Notes under the pieces: generated by a model
The model's input: the letters and a program-made list of their open reading frames with translations, nothing else
Database searches by the model: none
What the model was told of the DNA's origin: nothing
Translations under genes and position numbers: made by a program
Source of the DNA: Symsagittifera roscoffensis
Lineage: Eukaryota; Xenacoelomorpha; Acoela; Convolutidae
Reading direction: 5' to 3'
NCBI RefSeq assembly: GCF_963678635.1
Contig: NC_087068.1
Coordinates: 5,584,382 to 5,648,381, forward strand
DNA length: 64,000 bases
In this document: one piece after another, positions 24,070 to 33,150 of the stretch
How positions within the stretch are numbered: the first letter of the stretch is position 1
Layout of the letters: every line of letters begins with the position of its first letter

Positions 24070-27000
24070 ATGACCCAACCTAATTCAATAAATTTCCAAA
24101 CAAATCCTCCACAGGATCACAGTGAAAATTACCCATTTTTTCAACAAAATAAAAATAAAAAACAGACATCTTATCAAATGGATTATTTATCCTCAGATGA
24201 TGATTTCTTACAACCAGATATATTTGCACCAAATACTCAAGAATATCGTAGACAAGGAAAACAGAGAACACGTACAAATCATAGAAATTTTTCTCCACAA
24301 CCAATAGATGCACAACATCAACAACCAATTCAACAACAAAATCTAATTAATACACAATCTTTTCAACCAATTCAACAACAAAATCCAATGACTGCACACT
24401 CGTATCAAGCATCACAAATGCAAAATGAAATACCACTCCCATATTATCTCCAACAACATGAAATAACAAGAAACCAACTTTCGAATTTTTCTCAAATGCC
24501 AAATGCAGCAGAAACATTACAAATGACAATGAATCCATACCTTATGGGTGGATCATCAATAACATCAAACAAACCTTTAATGGTTTTCACAGGAACAGAC
24601 CCTGAATACTCTGTAGAAGATTATTTAAATGCAGTAACAGCAAACCTGATTTTAAATATTGGACCTGAACCAATTAATACGCCACTACATCAAAATTGGA
24701 TACATCGACGCACAGCGTTAATACAAACAACCTTAGATGGCGCAGCCCAAAAATGGTTTTCAGTACTACCTCTAGAAATAAAATCAAACTGGAAAAGGTT
24801 TACACAGGAATTTTCAAAAATGTTTGACTCCGAAAGAAACAAACAACAACAAAGAGTTTTATGTAATGAAATTCGCAGATTACCAAACGAAACCATCAAG
24901 CAAATAGCAGTACGAATCGAAACACTAGTTCGAAAAGCATATTCATTAAATACACACGACTATAAAAACACAAAGATGACAGAAATCTTAATGATGACCT
25001 TAACACCACAATTAAGGAAAATAGCAATAAAAAAGAGAGCATCCCATCCTTCTTCAATTCGAGAACCCGATTTAGATTTTCGAAAACTAGTAGACAAATT
25101 AGAACAAGCAGAAATCACGATGAAACTAGAAGAAACGGAAAATCTGAAATTACAATACGTTAACAGAATTGAAACGACTCCCACTAATATTAATAATATA
25201 CAGGAATCAGAGACAGACCTCGTTGAAAAAATCACTGAAATACTCAATATTTATGAAAAGAACCCAAACTTTAAAGGCAAACCATCTTTCAAAAAATGGT
25301 GTAATTATTGCCGACGATACGGACATAGTATTTCCGAATGTAGACAAAAACAGCAAGACAATCAAAATAAACCTCAAAAATATAAAGAACCAAATAAATC
25401 ATTCTATCAATACATGAAAAAAGATCAAAATCTACCGAACAAAACAGTTTACAGCAACAACAGTTCAGGAAAACCACTCCCGAACAATACAAATTATACA
25501 AGAAATCAATCACCATATAACTCAAGTTATAGAGGAAGATCACCAGAACGAAGAAACACGAATAATTCATCACAAAATCACTACAATAGACCAAATAGTC
25601 GAAATAACTACTCCAGATCAAATTCAAATACACAACGATTTGTTTCTAGATCTAATTCCCAATCAAGAAATAACTACTATCCAAACAACCAATCACGAAA
25701 TTCATCATACAATAGGAATAGAAACTACTCCTATAATCGAAATAGAAGTTATTCAAACAACCGAAACCAGAATTACCCGAACAATCAATCAAGGAATAAC
25801 TCATATAATAGATCGAACTATAACAGACCAAACAATAATTACCAAAACAGATCGCGAAATAATTCACAAAATCGACACTCAAGTTATAATAATCGTTATA
25901 GAAATTATTCCCAATCACCACACCGGAATAATAATAACTATAATAATTCTAATAATCGCCACAGAAGTAGTACACCTAAACATCAAAGACAAATCAATCA
26001 AGTACAATCTAACCCAGAAACAACATCAGACCCTCCAGGTATTGATGACACAGTAACTGATACGTTACAACTCAATCAAATAAACTGTACATCATCAGAT
26101 TCAGAAAGTGATACTGAAAACACTCTTTCTATCAATATGATAAAAGTCGAAAATGACTATGAATCTGTCATATATGAACAACCCTTTTCATCACACATAT
26201 ATGAAAATCAATCAGAATTTCTTCAAAATTATTACACTACACCCATAAATTCCACACCAACGACGCAAGAAACAAATGAGATTAACACTACAAATCAAAC
26301 TAATAAAAATACCAAAACAAAATGCTTGAATACAAACCACATTTATCAAAATATACAAAAAGAACAACCCAAAGAAAAAATTTGGACAATACCATTTCTC
26401 TTAGAAAGCCCAAGAAATAAAGAATTTCAACCACCAGACCTTGAAATAGATTTTTTAATTGATTCAGGAGCAGAATCAAACATAATAAACATCCCCACAT
26501 GGAATGAAATAAAAACTTTACACCCAAAGCTAACACCTCTTGAAACCTCCAGTAAGTTAGCAACAGCACAAGGATCAACATTGATAAACTACGGAAAAAT
26601 CCAATTATTTCTCCTCCCCACCAGAACAATGGAGCAAAGCAAAATTTTAAATAAGCCATTTAAACAAATATTCCATATCACTGACATTAAATATAATATC
26701 ATTGGAATACTATTTATTTCGAAGTATATACCAACAATTAACATACTAAATAGTAAAATATTAATCAAAGATAAATATACAAAAACAAAAGAAACATCCT
26801 TAACATTTTTTCAAAGATTAAATAAACAACCACCATTCTTTTCAAAATTCTACCCGATATTTAACCAACAAAGAAAACACCTAAAACCACTATCAGGAAA
26901 TATCTATAATTTTTCAATCAAACAAGTTCACCAATATGATAAAGAACAAAACAAACAAAAATTTTATATGTCAGAATTTGAATTCAAACCTATTCACAAA

Positions 27001-29637
27001 TTTTTCAAAATCACAATCTCATCCATAAAATATTTGAAAAATTCGAATTCCGATATCATTTCCTTACATGTCTATAACAACACACCTTACCAAGTAACAT
27101 TACCTTTAGGACTTTTAGGATATTGTGAAACCAACGCTACAATATCACCAATACACGAAAAAGCCTATCGCGTAAATAATATACTCCAATTACTAGATAT
27201 TTGCCAATCTACAATTCTTAATGAAGAATTATCTATAAATAATATAGTAAGTAACGAAAACAGAAATACGGATTATTTCACAAAAACTCCATATTTCAAA
27301 CCTACATTCAACATAAGTACCTACACAGAGGACCAACAAAAATTTTTAACAATGTTTAATTTCCAACATTCACAAATAACACAAGACGAATTCGAAAAAT
27401 TAGCCAAACAGCTAATTAAATATTCATCAGTCTATGCAACATCAAAATTCGATGTTGGAAAAATCAGTTCATCACTACATCTCCCGTTAAAACCAGACGC
27501 AGTTTTCAAAAAACAGAGAGCAAGTAAAGTACCAATTCACTTACATGATAAAGTGAACAGATTACTCGACATTTTAGAACAATACAACATTATATCACCA
27601 GTAAACAAAGAAGAACAACCAAAAGGCAACACATTTATCAACCCCGTTATCATTCTAGCTAAAGGAGAATCATTAAAAATCGTTCTCGATGCTAGATACC
27701 TCAATTCACTTATAGATGAATCAAAATGTAATTGGCCCATTGAACCAATACAAGTTATTTTAACAAAAATAAACGGCAAATACTTTACAACCGCCGATAT
27801 GAATAGTGCATACAATCAAATGCCACTAGATGAACAATCACGACGTTTAACACAATTTGTTATCGGAAACCAACAATATGAATTCAACCGCTTATTCTAT
27901 GGAATATCCATAGGACCAGCAGCATTTTCAGCTTTTATGAGCAAAATTTTTAGACCACTGATACTCAAGAAAAACGCAATCACCTATTTAGACGATGTTT
28001 TTATGCAATCACAAACAAAAGACGAGATGTTCAATGTTTTAGAAAAATATCACCTAATACTTCAGAACGAAAATCTGAAGGCCGCCCCCGATAAATCACA
28101 CTTCTTTTTGACAAGAGTTAAATTCTTAGGACATAATATAGAAAGAAAAACAATCACTCCATTGAAATCACGCATTGACGCTATTCAAAAACTTCAACCA
28201 CCAACAAATAAAAAGAAAATCCAAGAATTTCTTGGAATGTTAAACTTTTTAAGTAAATATGTTTATAAAATGCAATTATATCTACGACCGTTTTATAACA
28301 TCCTTAGACAACAAAATAATTTTGAATGGAACACAGAACATCAAACACGATTTGAAGAAATAAAGAAACTTTTAACTGAACAAATTTCAAACACAATTCC
28401 AGATTCAAATCAACCATTTTATGCAATGTGCGATGCTTCGAACTTTGGCATCGGTGCAGCACTATTACAATCACATAATGGTACAAATAAAATGAACCTC
28501 ATATCAGCAAATTCTCGATTATTCACTCAAGCAGAGCTACGACTCTCAACTCTAATGAGAGAATGTACAGCCATAATATATACACTGACAGAATATGAAT
28601 TTCTGATACTTGGATCAAAACATCCAACAGTTCTATTCACAGACCATAAACCAATCATCTTTCTCTTTACACAAAAATCTAACCCAAACCACCGAGTTTA
28701 CAGATTTCAACTAATTCTAATGAAATTTCCAAACTTACATATAGTTTGGACTGCAGGAAAAAATCTTGCATTACCAGACACCTTAAGTCGAAATACACCA
28801 CCTGAATTACTTACACGAAAAACAACAGTTGAAATACCCAAAAACATAAAATTCTACCTTGCAGAAAACGAAACATCACCCCGATTGGAATGCAAATATG
28901 CAGTAAAAACTGATATTGAACAATCACAAATAAATAGTTTACAACATTTCCCACTTTATTTAGATTGTCAAAATAATCATTATGAAGTTGATTTACTTGG
29001 AACATCAACTTTCAAACCAATCCCATATTCTCAATGGATAAAAAATAACACCCAACAAAAACGAACAAAACAACACCCGCCTAAAAAACACCATTTTCCA
29101 CTAATTGAAAAAGAAGATTTAACTGATAAAATAAATTTATCAGGACCACAAACAAATGATTCAAAATACACAATAAATCAAGTTTTTGACCTTCATGACC
29201 CACTTGATACAATACCCTTATCTAAATTCGAAATTGAAAACATTTTTCTCCCTCCAACAGAAACGATTACAATTTCAACACTGAAACAATATCAAAATCT
29301 TGACCCGATAATTAGACAACTGAAATCATGGCACAAATATAAAACTAAACCTATCAAAGCAGATTCAACTATTCTAGGAAACAAAACACTCCTCCGATAT
29401 TTTCGAAAATTCAACAATACAACAATTAACGAAAACACAGACCTTTTAGAGTATAACCTGAATGAATCTACAGTTCCCTGTCTCCCTTTAAGTATGATTC
29501 TTATAGCTTTTAATATTTCACATACACAAAATATTAAAGGACACTCTGGATCAGAGAAAACATATTCAAATTTTATACAAAACTTTTATTTCCCAAATGC
29601 ACCAATTTGGATAAAAGTACTATGCAATGACTGTTAG
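24070..29637 (+). CDS. gag-pol: ORF2, Gag-Pol polyprotein (capsid, nucleocapsid, protease, RT, RNase H, start of integrase)
   Basis: 1855 aa. A Gln-rich N terminus is followed by a retrotransposon-gag-type capsid domain (about 165-350, with DGAAQKWFSVLP), a CCHC zinc knuckle (C411, C414, H419, C424) and a long Asn/Arg/Ser repeat region (about 430-650). The aspartic protease has DSGAES at 798-803. Reverse transcriptase has FTTADMNSAYNQMPL and the YLDD active site at 1306-1309. RNase H has D1455, E1498 and D1525 (TDHKP). It ends inside the integrase HHCC finger: after the first cysteine pair (CNDC) a TAG closes the frame. Alignment with element 2 shows one base missing here, so the stop comes from a frameshift and the rest of integrase is open in the other frame. 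Capsid to RNase H form a single frame with no internal gag-pol shift. Confidence 0.95.
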   Translation: MTQPNSINFQTNPPQDHSENYPFFQQNKNKKQTSYQMDYLSSDDDFLQPDIFAPNTQEYRRQGKQRTRTNHRNFSPQPIDAQHQQPIQQQNLINTQSFQPIQQQNPMTAHSYQASQMQNEIPLPYYLQQHEITRNQLSNFSQMPNAAETLQMTMNPYLMGGSSITSNKPLMVFTGTDPEYSVEDYLNAVTANLILNIGPEPINTPLHQNWIHRRTALIQTTLDGAAQKWFSVLPLEIKSNWKRFTQEFSKMFDSERNKQQQRVLCNEIRRLPNETIKQIAVRIETLVRKAYSLNTHDYKNTKMTEILMMTLTPQLRKIAIKKRASHPSSIREPDLDFRKLVDKLEQAEITMKLEETENLKLQYVNRIETTPTNINNIQESETDLVEKITEILNIYEKNPNFKGKPSFKKWCNYCRRYGHSISECRQKQQDNQNKPQKYKEPNKSFYQYMKKDQNLPNKTVYSNNSSGKPLPNNTNYTRNQSPYNSSYRGRSPERRNTNNSSQNHYNRPNSRNNYSRSNSNTQRFVSRSNSQSRNNYYPNNQSRNSSYNRNRNYSYNRNRSYSNNRNQNYPNNQSRNNSYNRSNYNRPNNNYQNRSRNNSQNRHSSYNNRYRNYSQSPHRNNNNYNNSNNRHRSSTPKHQRQINQVQSNPETTSDPPGIDDTVTDTLQLNQINCTSSDSESDTENTLSINMIKVENDYESVIYEQPFSSHIYENQSEFLQNYYTTPINSTPTTQETNEINTTNQTNKNTKTKCLNTNHIYQNIQKEQPKEKIWTIPFLLESPRNKEFQPPDLEIDFLIDSGAESNIINIPTWNEIKTLHPKLTPLETSSKLATAQGSTLINYGKIQLFLLPTRTMEQSKILNKPFKQIFHITDIKYNIIGILFISKYIPTINILNSKILIKDKYTKTKETSLTFFQRLNKQPPFFSKFYPIFNQQRKHLKPLSGNIYNFSIKQVHQYDKEQNKQKFYMSEFEFKPIHKFFKITISSIKYLKNSNSDIISLHVYNNTPYQVTLPLGLLGYCETNATISPIHEKAYRVNNILQLLDICQSTILNEELSINNIVSNENRNTDYFTKTPYFKPTFNISTYTEDQQKFLTMFNFQHSQITQDEFEKLAKQLIKYSSVYATSKFDVGKISSSLHLPLKPDAVFKKQRASKVPIHLHDKVNRLLDILEQYNIISPVNKEEQPKGNTFINPVIILAKGESLKIVLDARYLNSLIDESKCNWPIEPIQVILTKINGKYFTTADMNSAYNQMPLDEQSRRLTQFVIGNQQYEFNRLFYGISIGPAAFSAFMSKIFRPLILKKNAITYLDDVFMQSQTKDEMFNVLEKYHLILQNENLKAAPDKSHFFLTRVKFLGHNIERKTITPLKSRIDAIQKLQPPTNKKKIQEFLGMLNFLSKYVYKMQLYLRPFYNILRQQNNFEWNTEHQTRFEEIKKLLTEQISNTIPDSNQPFYAMCDASNFGIGAALLQSHNGTNKMNLISANSRLFTQAELRLSTLMRECTAIIYTLTEYEFLILGSKHPTVLFTDHKPIIFLFTQKSNPNHRVYRFQLILMKFPNLHIVWTAGKNLALPDTLSRNTPPELLTRKTTVEIPKNIKFYLAENETSPRLECKYAVKTDIEQSQINSLQHFPLYLDCQNNHYEVDLLGTSTFKPIPYSQWIKNNTQQKRTKQHPPKKHHFPLIEKEDLTDKINLSGPQTNDSKYTINQVFDLHDPLDTIPLSKFEIENIFLPPTETITISTLKQYQNLDPIIRQLKSWHKYKTKPIKADSTILGNKTLLRYFRKFNNTTINENTDLLEYNLNESTVPCLPLSMILIAFNISHTQNIKGHSGSEKTYSNFIQNFYFPNAPIWIKVLCNDC

Positions 29638-30995
29638 TATGTCAACTAAATAAACCTTACCCAAATCAAAAACAAATAGCACAAAAACAAGATTTTAAAG
29701 GACAAAGTTTGTACTTTAATCATCGTATCTCATTTGATACTAAAGGACCAATTTCACCCTCATCAGAAGGAAACTCCTACATTATGGTAATTGTTGACGC
29801 ATTTACACATTATGTAGCACTTAACCCAGTACCACATTGTAACGCTTATTACGCTTACACAACACTCTATGAACACTGGATAGCAAAATTCGGACTACCA
29901 GAAATTTTAGTTACAGACAACGGTACAGAATTCATAAATAATGAAATTATCACACTATGTCATTTATATAACATTAAACACAAACCACGTACATCTCATG
30001 CACCTTGGACAAACGGCTTAGTCGAAGGTATGAACCGTTCATTACAAGAATATCTTAGATGTATCATCAACGGAAATGATACAAAATATACCGAATGGTC
30101 AGCAGATGTAAAATTATTTCCCTTAGCGTATAATTCACAAATTACGACAACTTTAGGAATATCACCATACGAAATGGTTTTTAACCAAAAGCCACGCAAA
30201 CCAATAATGTTTACAGCAAATTCTCATAAAAACGCACAAGGTTATTGTCAACCAAATAAAGACTCAATTTGTTATAACCTACCTTTACATACACACGATG
30301 AAGATCATTTTCATCACCCACAAATTCTTAAACTAGCCTCCGGTACACACACCGAATGGATTCTAAATAGAGATAAAAAACACAATGAAATTTATCAAAA
30401 AATAACAAAAAAGTTATTACAAAGACAAAACATTAATGAACAAATCAATTCACGTTTTACACCAGCCTCCGAATTAAAAATTGGAACATTTGTTTTAATA
30501 CCTAATTTTAATACTCAAAAAGGAATTTCTAAAAAATTACAACCCCTTCGAAAAGGACCATACCAAATAATTGCAAAACCCACTGATGTCACATATAAAA
30601 TTACCGACTCAAACAAAAAAGAAATCGTTCAACATCGAAACAACCTATTACCTTATTACCCAAAAGAATACGCACTCCGCGAATTAACTCAATTATATTC
30701 TTTCACAGGATTAAAAATCATTCAAAATGAACCACATCTGAAAAACACAGAACAAAATGATAACCCCACCGAAAATCAAAACACAAAACCAACCACCACC
30801 AAAAACAATACACAAAACCATAAAGAATCCCCAAAACAAAGATTAAATAGAAAAATGACCGAACAAATAATACCCCAAGAAATCGACAAATCAGAAAATA
30901 GAAAAACAACAAGACTCCGAAATCAACCACGTAAAAACTATAAAATATTCATCCCCCAATCTAAAATTTTAAAGAAAGTGGAATTTCAAAAGTAA
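29638..30995 (+). CDS. integrase catalytic core and C-terminal domain, out of frame with ORF2
   Basis: This frame is already open at 29634 and runs to 30995, directly continuing the integrase finger of ORF2 one frame over. Counting from a TTG at 29709 (428 codons), the catalytic triad is D10 (FDTKGP), D70 (TDNGTEF) and E106 (WTNGLVEGMNR). Exactly 35 residues separate the second D from E, as in retroviral integrases. A GPY/F-type module follows (KGPYQII, about residue 284). The tail of about 90 residues is Asn/Thr/Lys-rich and basic. There is no good ATG at the start, so this is not an independent gene; it is the 3' part of pol cut off by an apparent 1-nt deletion at 29633-29638. A sequencing error is an alternative. 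Confidence 0.9.
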
Positions 30996-31819
30996 TTTTA
31001 ACATTATACTTCACAATCTTGAAACCTTCGAAACATTTTTCATTTACATTTTTCAAAATAACATGCTGACAAGTAAGCAATAATTCTAGTTCAAAATAGA
31101 CCAATAGGATTCATCCAATCCGTCACTTTCTCTAACTCAAACTAAGACCAATTAGACGAATCATATAGAACTCCAGGCACATCTATAACTATAACTTTAC
31201 GACCTCCAGGTCAATAATAAGCAAACCACTCCAACTTGACAACTAAAATAAATATCACCATAATACCGTACCCCTCCCTTATCTAATAACCCAAAGATCA
31301 ACAATATTTCCCCAACTCAGACCACGAATACCCCCAAAGCAAATTTGTTAACTTAGCCTAAAGTAACAAAATGAACATTTTAATTAGCCTAAAGTATAAA
31401 AGTCTCACCATACCCCGGATCATTTGACAAACAAAAATAAAGAAAAAGACGACCTCCCAATCACCATGAAAATTGCCCCCAACAATTTTTTACAAAACTC
31501 AACCCACTTGTCAAAAAACTAATAAATAATCCGACCACACTAGAAAATCGCCTCAAACAGCAAAAAATATTCGACCAAGAGATCATTTCTTAAATGCTCT
31601 TCTCTCAATCAGTTACTCAAATACTCATAAATCTTAAACATTTTTTTACAATACTTGAAACCTTTATAATATTTCTTTTTGATATACTTGAATCTTTTCT
31701 AATAATCCTAATCATTTTTGTAACATTTTTTTAATTTTCTACACTATACTCGAACTATTCCTCCAACTTTCCAAAACCCTTGATTACATCCACAGGTACG
31801 AGTCATATAACTTGTCTAA
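30996..31819 (+). other. pol-to-accessory spacer of element 1
   Basis: No frame stays open across it. Parts are recognisable in element 2 (about 46250-46400 and 46620-46680), for example the mini-hairpin GACCTCCAGGTC near 31200 and a stretch around 31495-31560 (CAACCCACTTGTCAAAAA). Near its end is a splice-donor-like CAG|GTACGAGT. Confidence 0.6.
31793..31803 (+). promoter_or_regulatory. candidate splice donor CAG|GTACGAGT, conserved in element 2
   Basis: The GT is at 31796-31797, 24 nt before the ATG of the membrane peptide. Element 2 keeps CTCAG|GTACGA at the same place (minus strand, GT at 46043-46042) although the sequence around it differs. A possible acceptor is CCCAACAG ending at 32049, inside the beginning of ORFX. 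Splicing there would remove the membrane peptide and bring an upstream exon to ORFX. Confidence 0.45.
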
Positions 31820-32008
31820 ATGATACGAACAATTTTCAGTAGAACCGATATTTTTTTATTGTTTGTAATTTTCATAACATTTTTATCATCCCTCATTTTG
31901 ACAATATGTAAATGTATAAAGAAAGCAATCTTCACATTTGCCCTAGCAACAATCCTTCTAATTCTTTTTTTGGAAGAATATTATAACAAACATAAACCTT
32001 CCCACTAA
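31820..32008 (+). CDS. 62-aa transmembrane peptide
   Basis: It begins at an ATG. Two hydrophobic stretches (about residues 11-30, IFLLFVIFITFLSSLILTI, and 36-51) are separated by a short Cys/Lys-rich loop (CKCIKK). The tail is polar and charged (EEYYNKHKPSH). A small double-spanning membrane protein is the natural reading, like a viroporin, but no family is recognised. Element 2 has a clearly homologous reading frame at 46018-45836 (minus) with the same layout (IFLLFVIF, KCIK, EEYWNKH) and one internal stop. Conservation at the protein level argues that it is a real gene of this family. It lies directly upstream of ORFX and env. Confidence 0.65.
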   Translation: MIRTIFSRTDIFLLFVIFITFLSSLILTICKCIKKAIFTFALATILLILFLEEYYNKHKPSH

Positions 32009-32013
32009 AGTAA

Positions 32014-33150
32014 CAATTCAAAAATCCATCAAAAATTGCTACCCAACAGTCACAAAGTCAGTCTTCACCGACATCATCCCAAGATAACCAAACACCACCT
32101 TCAATTACTCAAAATCCTCAAACATCTACACGAATTTCTTTTCAAGACAATCCATACACTTTTGAAGAACGACATGCTCGTTTATCAGAACCACTAGAAC
32201 CAGTTCAACGACAAGCACCTCTAAGCGAACCAACATATAACCTATACCCAACACTACCACAAGAACTAAGTAGAATAAGAAATCCTAGTCAAAACCAAAA
32301 TACAGTCGAAATAAATAGACAAATTATACATCCTCGACGAAACAGAAATTTTCAAACTCCACGAGTTCATTTTGATATACCTCAATCCCCATCACAAAAC
32401 ACTCCAGAAAACCCCATTGGTATATTACCAGAAACCCCTACGCTTCTTTCACAACGTAGCACCTCAAGCCTACCATCAGATTACTTAGGTTCAACACCAA
32501 CATCTGAACAAATACGTGAAAATCCCTTTAACCCCCCAAACCAGGCATCACGACTACCATATTGGACAACACATTCATTTACACAAGGTGAATTAAATTT
32601 AGTCAATAATCCAATAGATATTTCTACGGATACGACAACATCCTCATCACTACCAGAAACATTATCACTACCATCAACACCATCAATAAGCCAGATTTCA
32701 CCACCACCTTTTAACTTAAATTTTCCAAATAATCTCGACGCCAGATATCGAGAACAATCATCAATAAATATTCCTTTAAGACTAGATTGGAATACATTTA
32801 CAGCACCTCCACCATTATTTGGACAACATCAAGAAAGTAACCGCCTTCATAACTGGGCACTTAATAGATTACAATATCGCCAAGATATTCACAACGATAT
32901 CCGTGATCACAATATTCAAATACTCCAACAAAACAGTTTACAATTAAAGTTTGAAATCACAGTTAAGTTAAACAATATTACCCAACATCCCTACCCATTA
33001 AATCCACCTAACATAACAGCTCAATCACTACCACCACCGTTTATAACTACTGAAGTAATATACAAATACGACAGATATACCAAAAACACAATTGGCTACA
33101 TTACATTTTATAATCCATACTCAGGATTATCATACACATGTATATTCTAA
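32014..33150 (+). CDS. ORFX, 378-codon reading frame without any methionine codon
   Basis: The frame is open from just after a TAA at 32011-32013 to a TAA at 33148-33150 and has no ATG. The first two thirds are Pro/Ser/Gln/Asn/Thr-rich; the last third (from about PLRLDWNTF) looks more ordered. Element 2 carries a homologous sequence on the minus strand (about 45810-44695) with protein-level similarity throughout (for example IIHPRRNRNFQTPR in both), so it is coding in this family. Similarity begins near 32029 (SKIATQQ). Translation must start by splicing to an upstream ATG, or at a non-AUG codon; AAAATTGCT at 32032-32040 is conserved in both copies and has A at -3 and G at +4. The end overlaps the env start by 13 nt. 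Product family unknown. Confidence 0.7.
   Translation, partial: QFKNPSKIATQQSQSQSSPTSSQDNQTPPSITQNPQTSTRISFQDNPYTFEERHARLSEPLEPVQRQAPLSEPTYNLYPTLPQELSRIRNPSQNQNTVEINRQIIHPRRNRNFQTPRVHFDIPQSPSQNTPENPIGILPETPTLLSQRSTSSLPSDYLGSTPTSEQIRENPFNPPNQASRLPYWTTHSFTQGELNLVNNPIDISTDTTTSSSLPETLSLPSTPSISQISPPPFNLNFPNNLDARYREQSSINIPLRLDWNTFTAPPPLFGQHQESNRLHNWALNRLQYRQDIHNDIRDHNIQILQQNSLQLKFEITVKLNNITQHPYPLNPPNITAQSLPPPFITTEVIYKYDRYTKNTIGYITFYNPYSGLSYTCIF

Noticed and set aside
24080-28500. Several 60-120-codon frames on the minus strand of gag-pol
   Set aside because: They are shadows of the A-rich plus-strand coding sequence.
29625-29645. Programmed ribosomal frameshift within integrase
   Set aside because: It would lie inside the zinc finger, no slippery heptamer with a downstream structure is evident, and element 2 reads through in one frame.
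29709-30995. Integrase as an independent gene starting at 29709
   Set aside because: The start is a TTG inside a frame that is already open upstream and continues the integrase finger. It is the 3' part of pol after a 1-nt shift.
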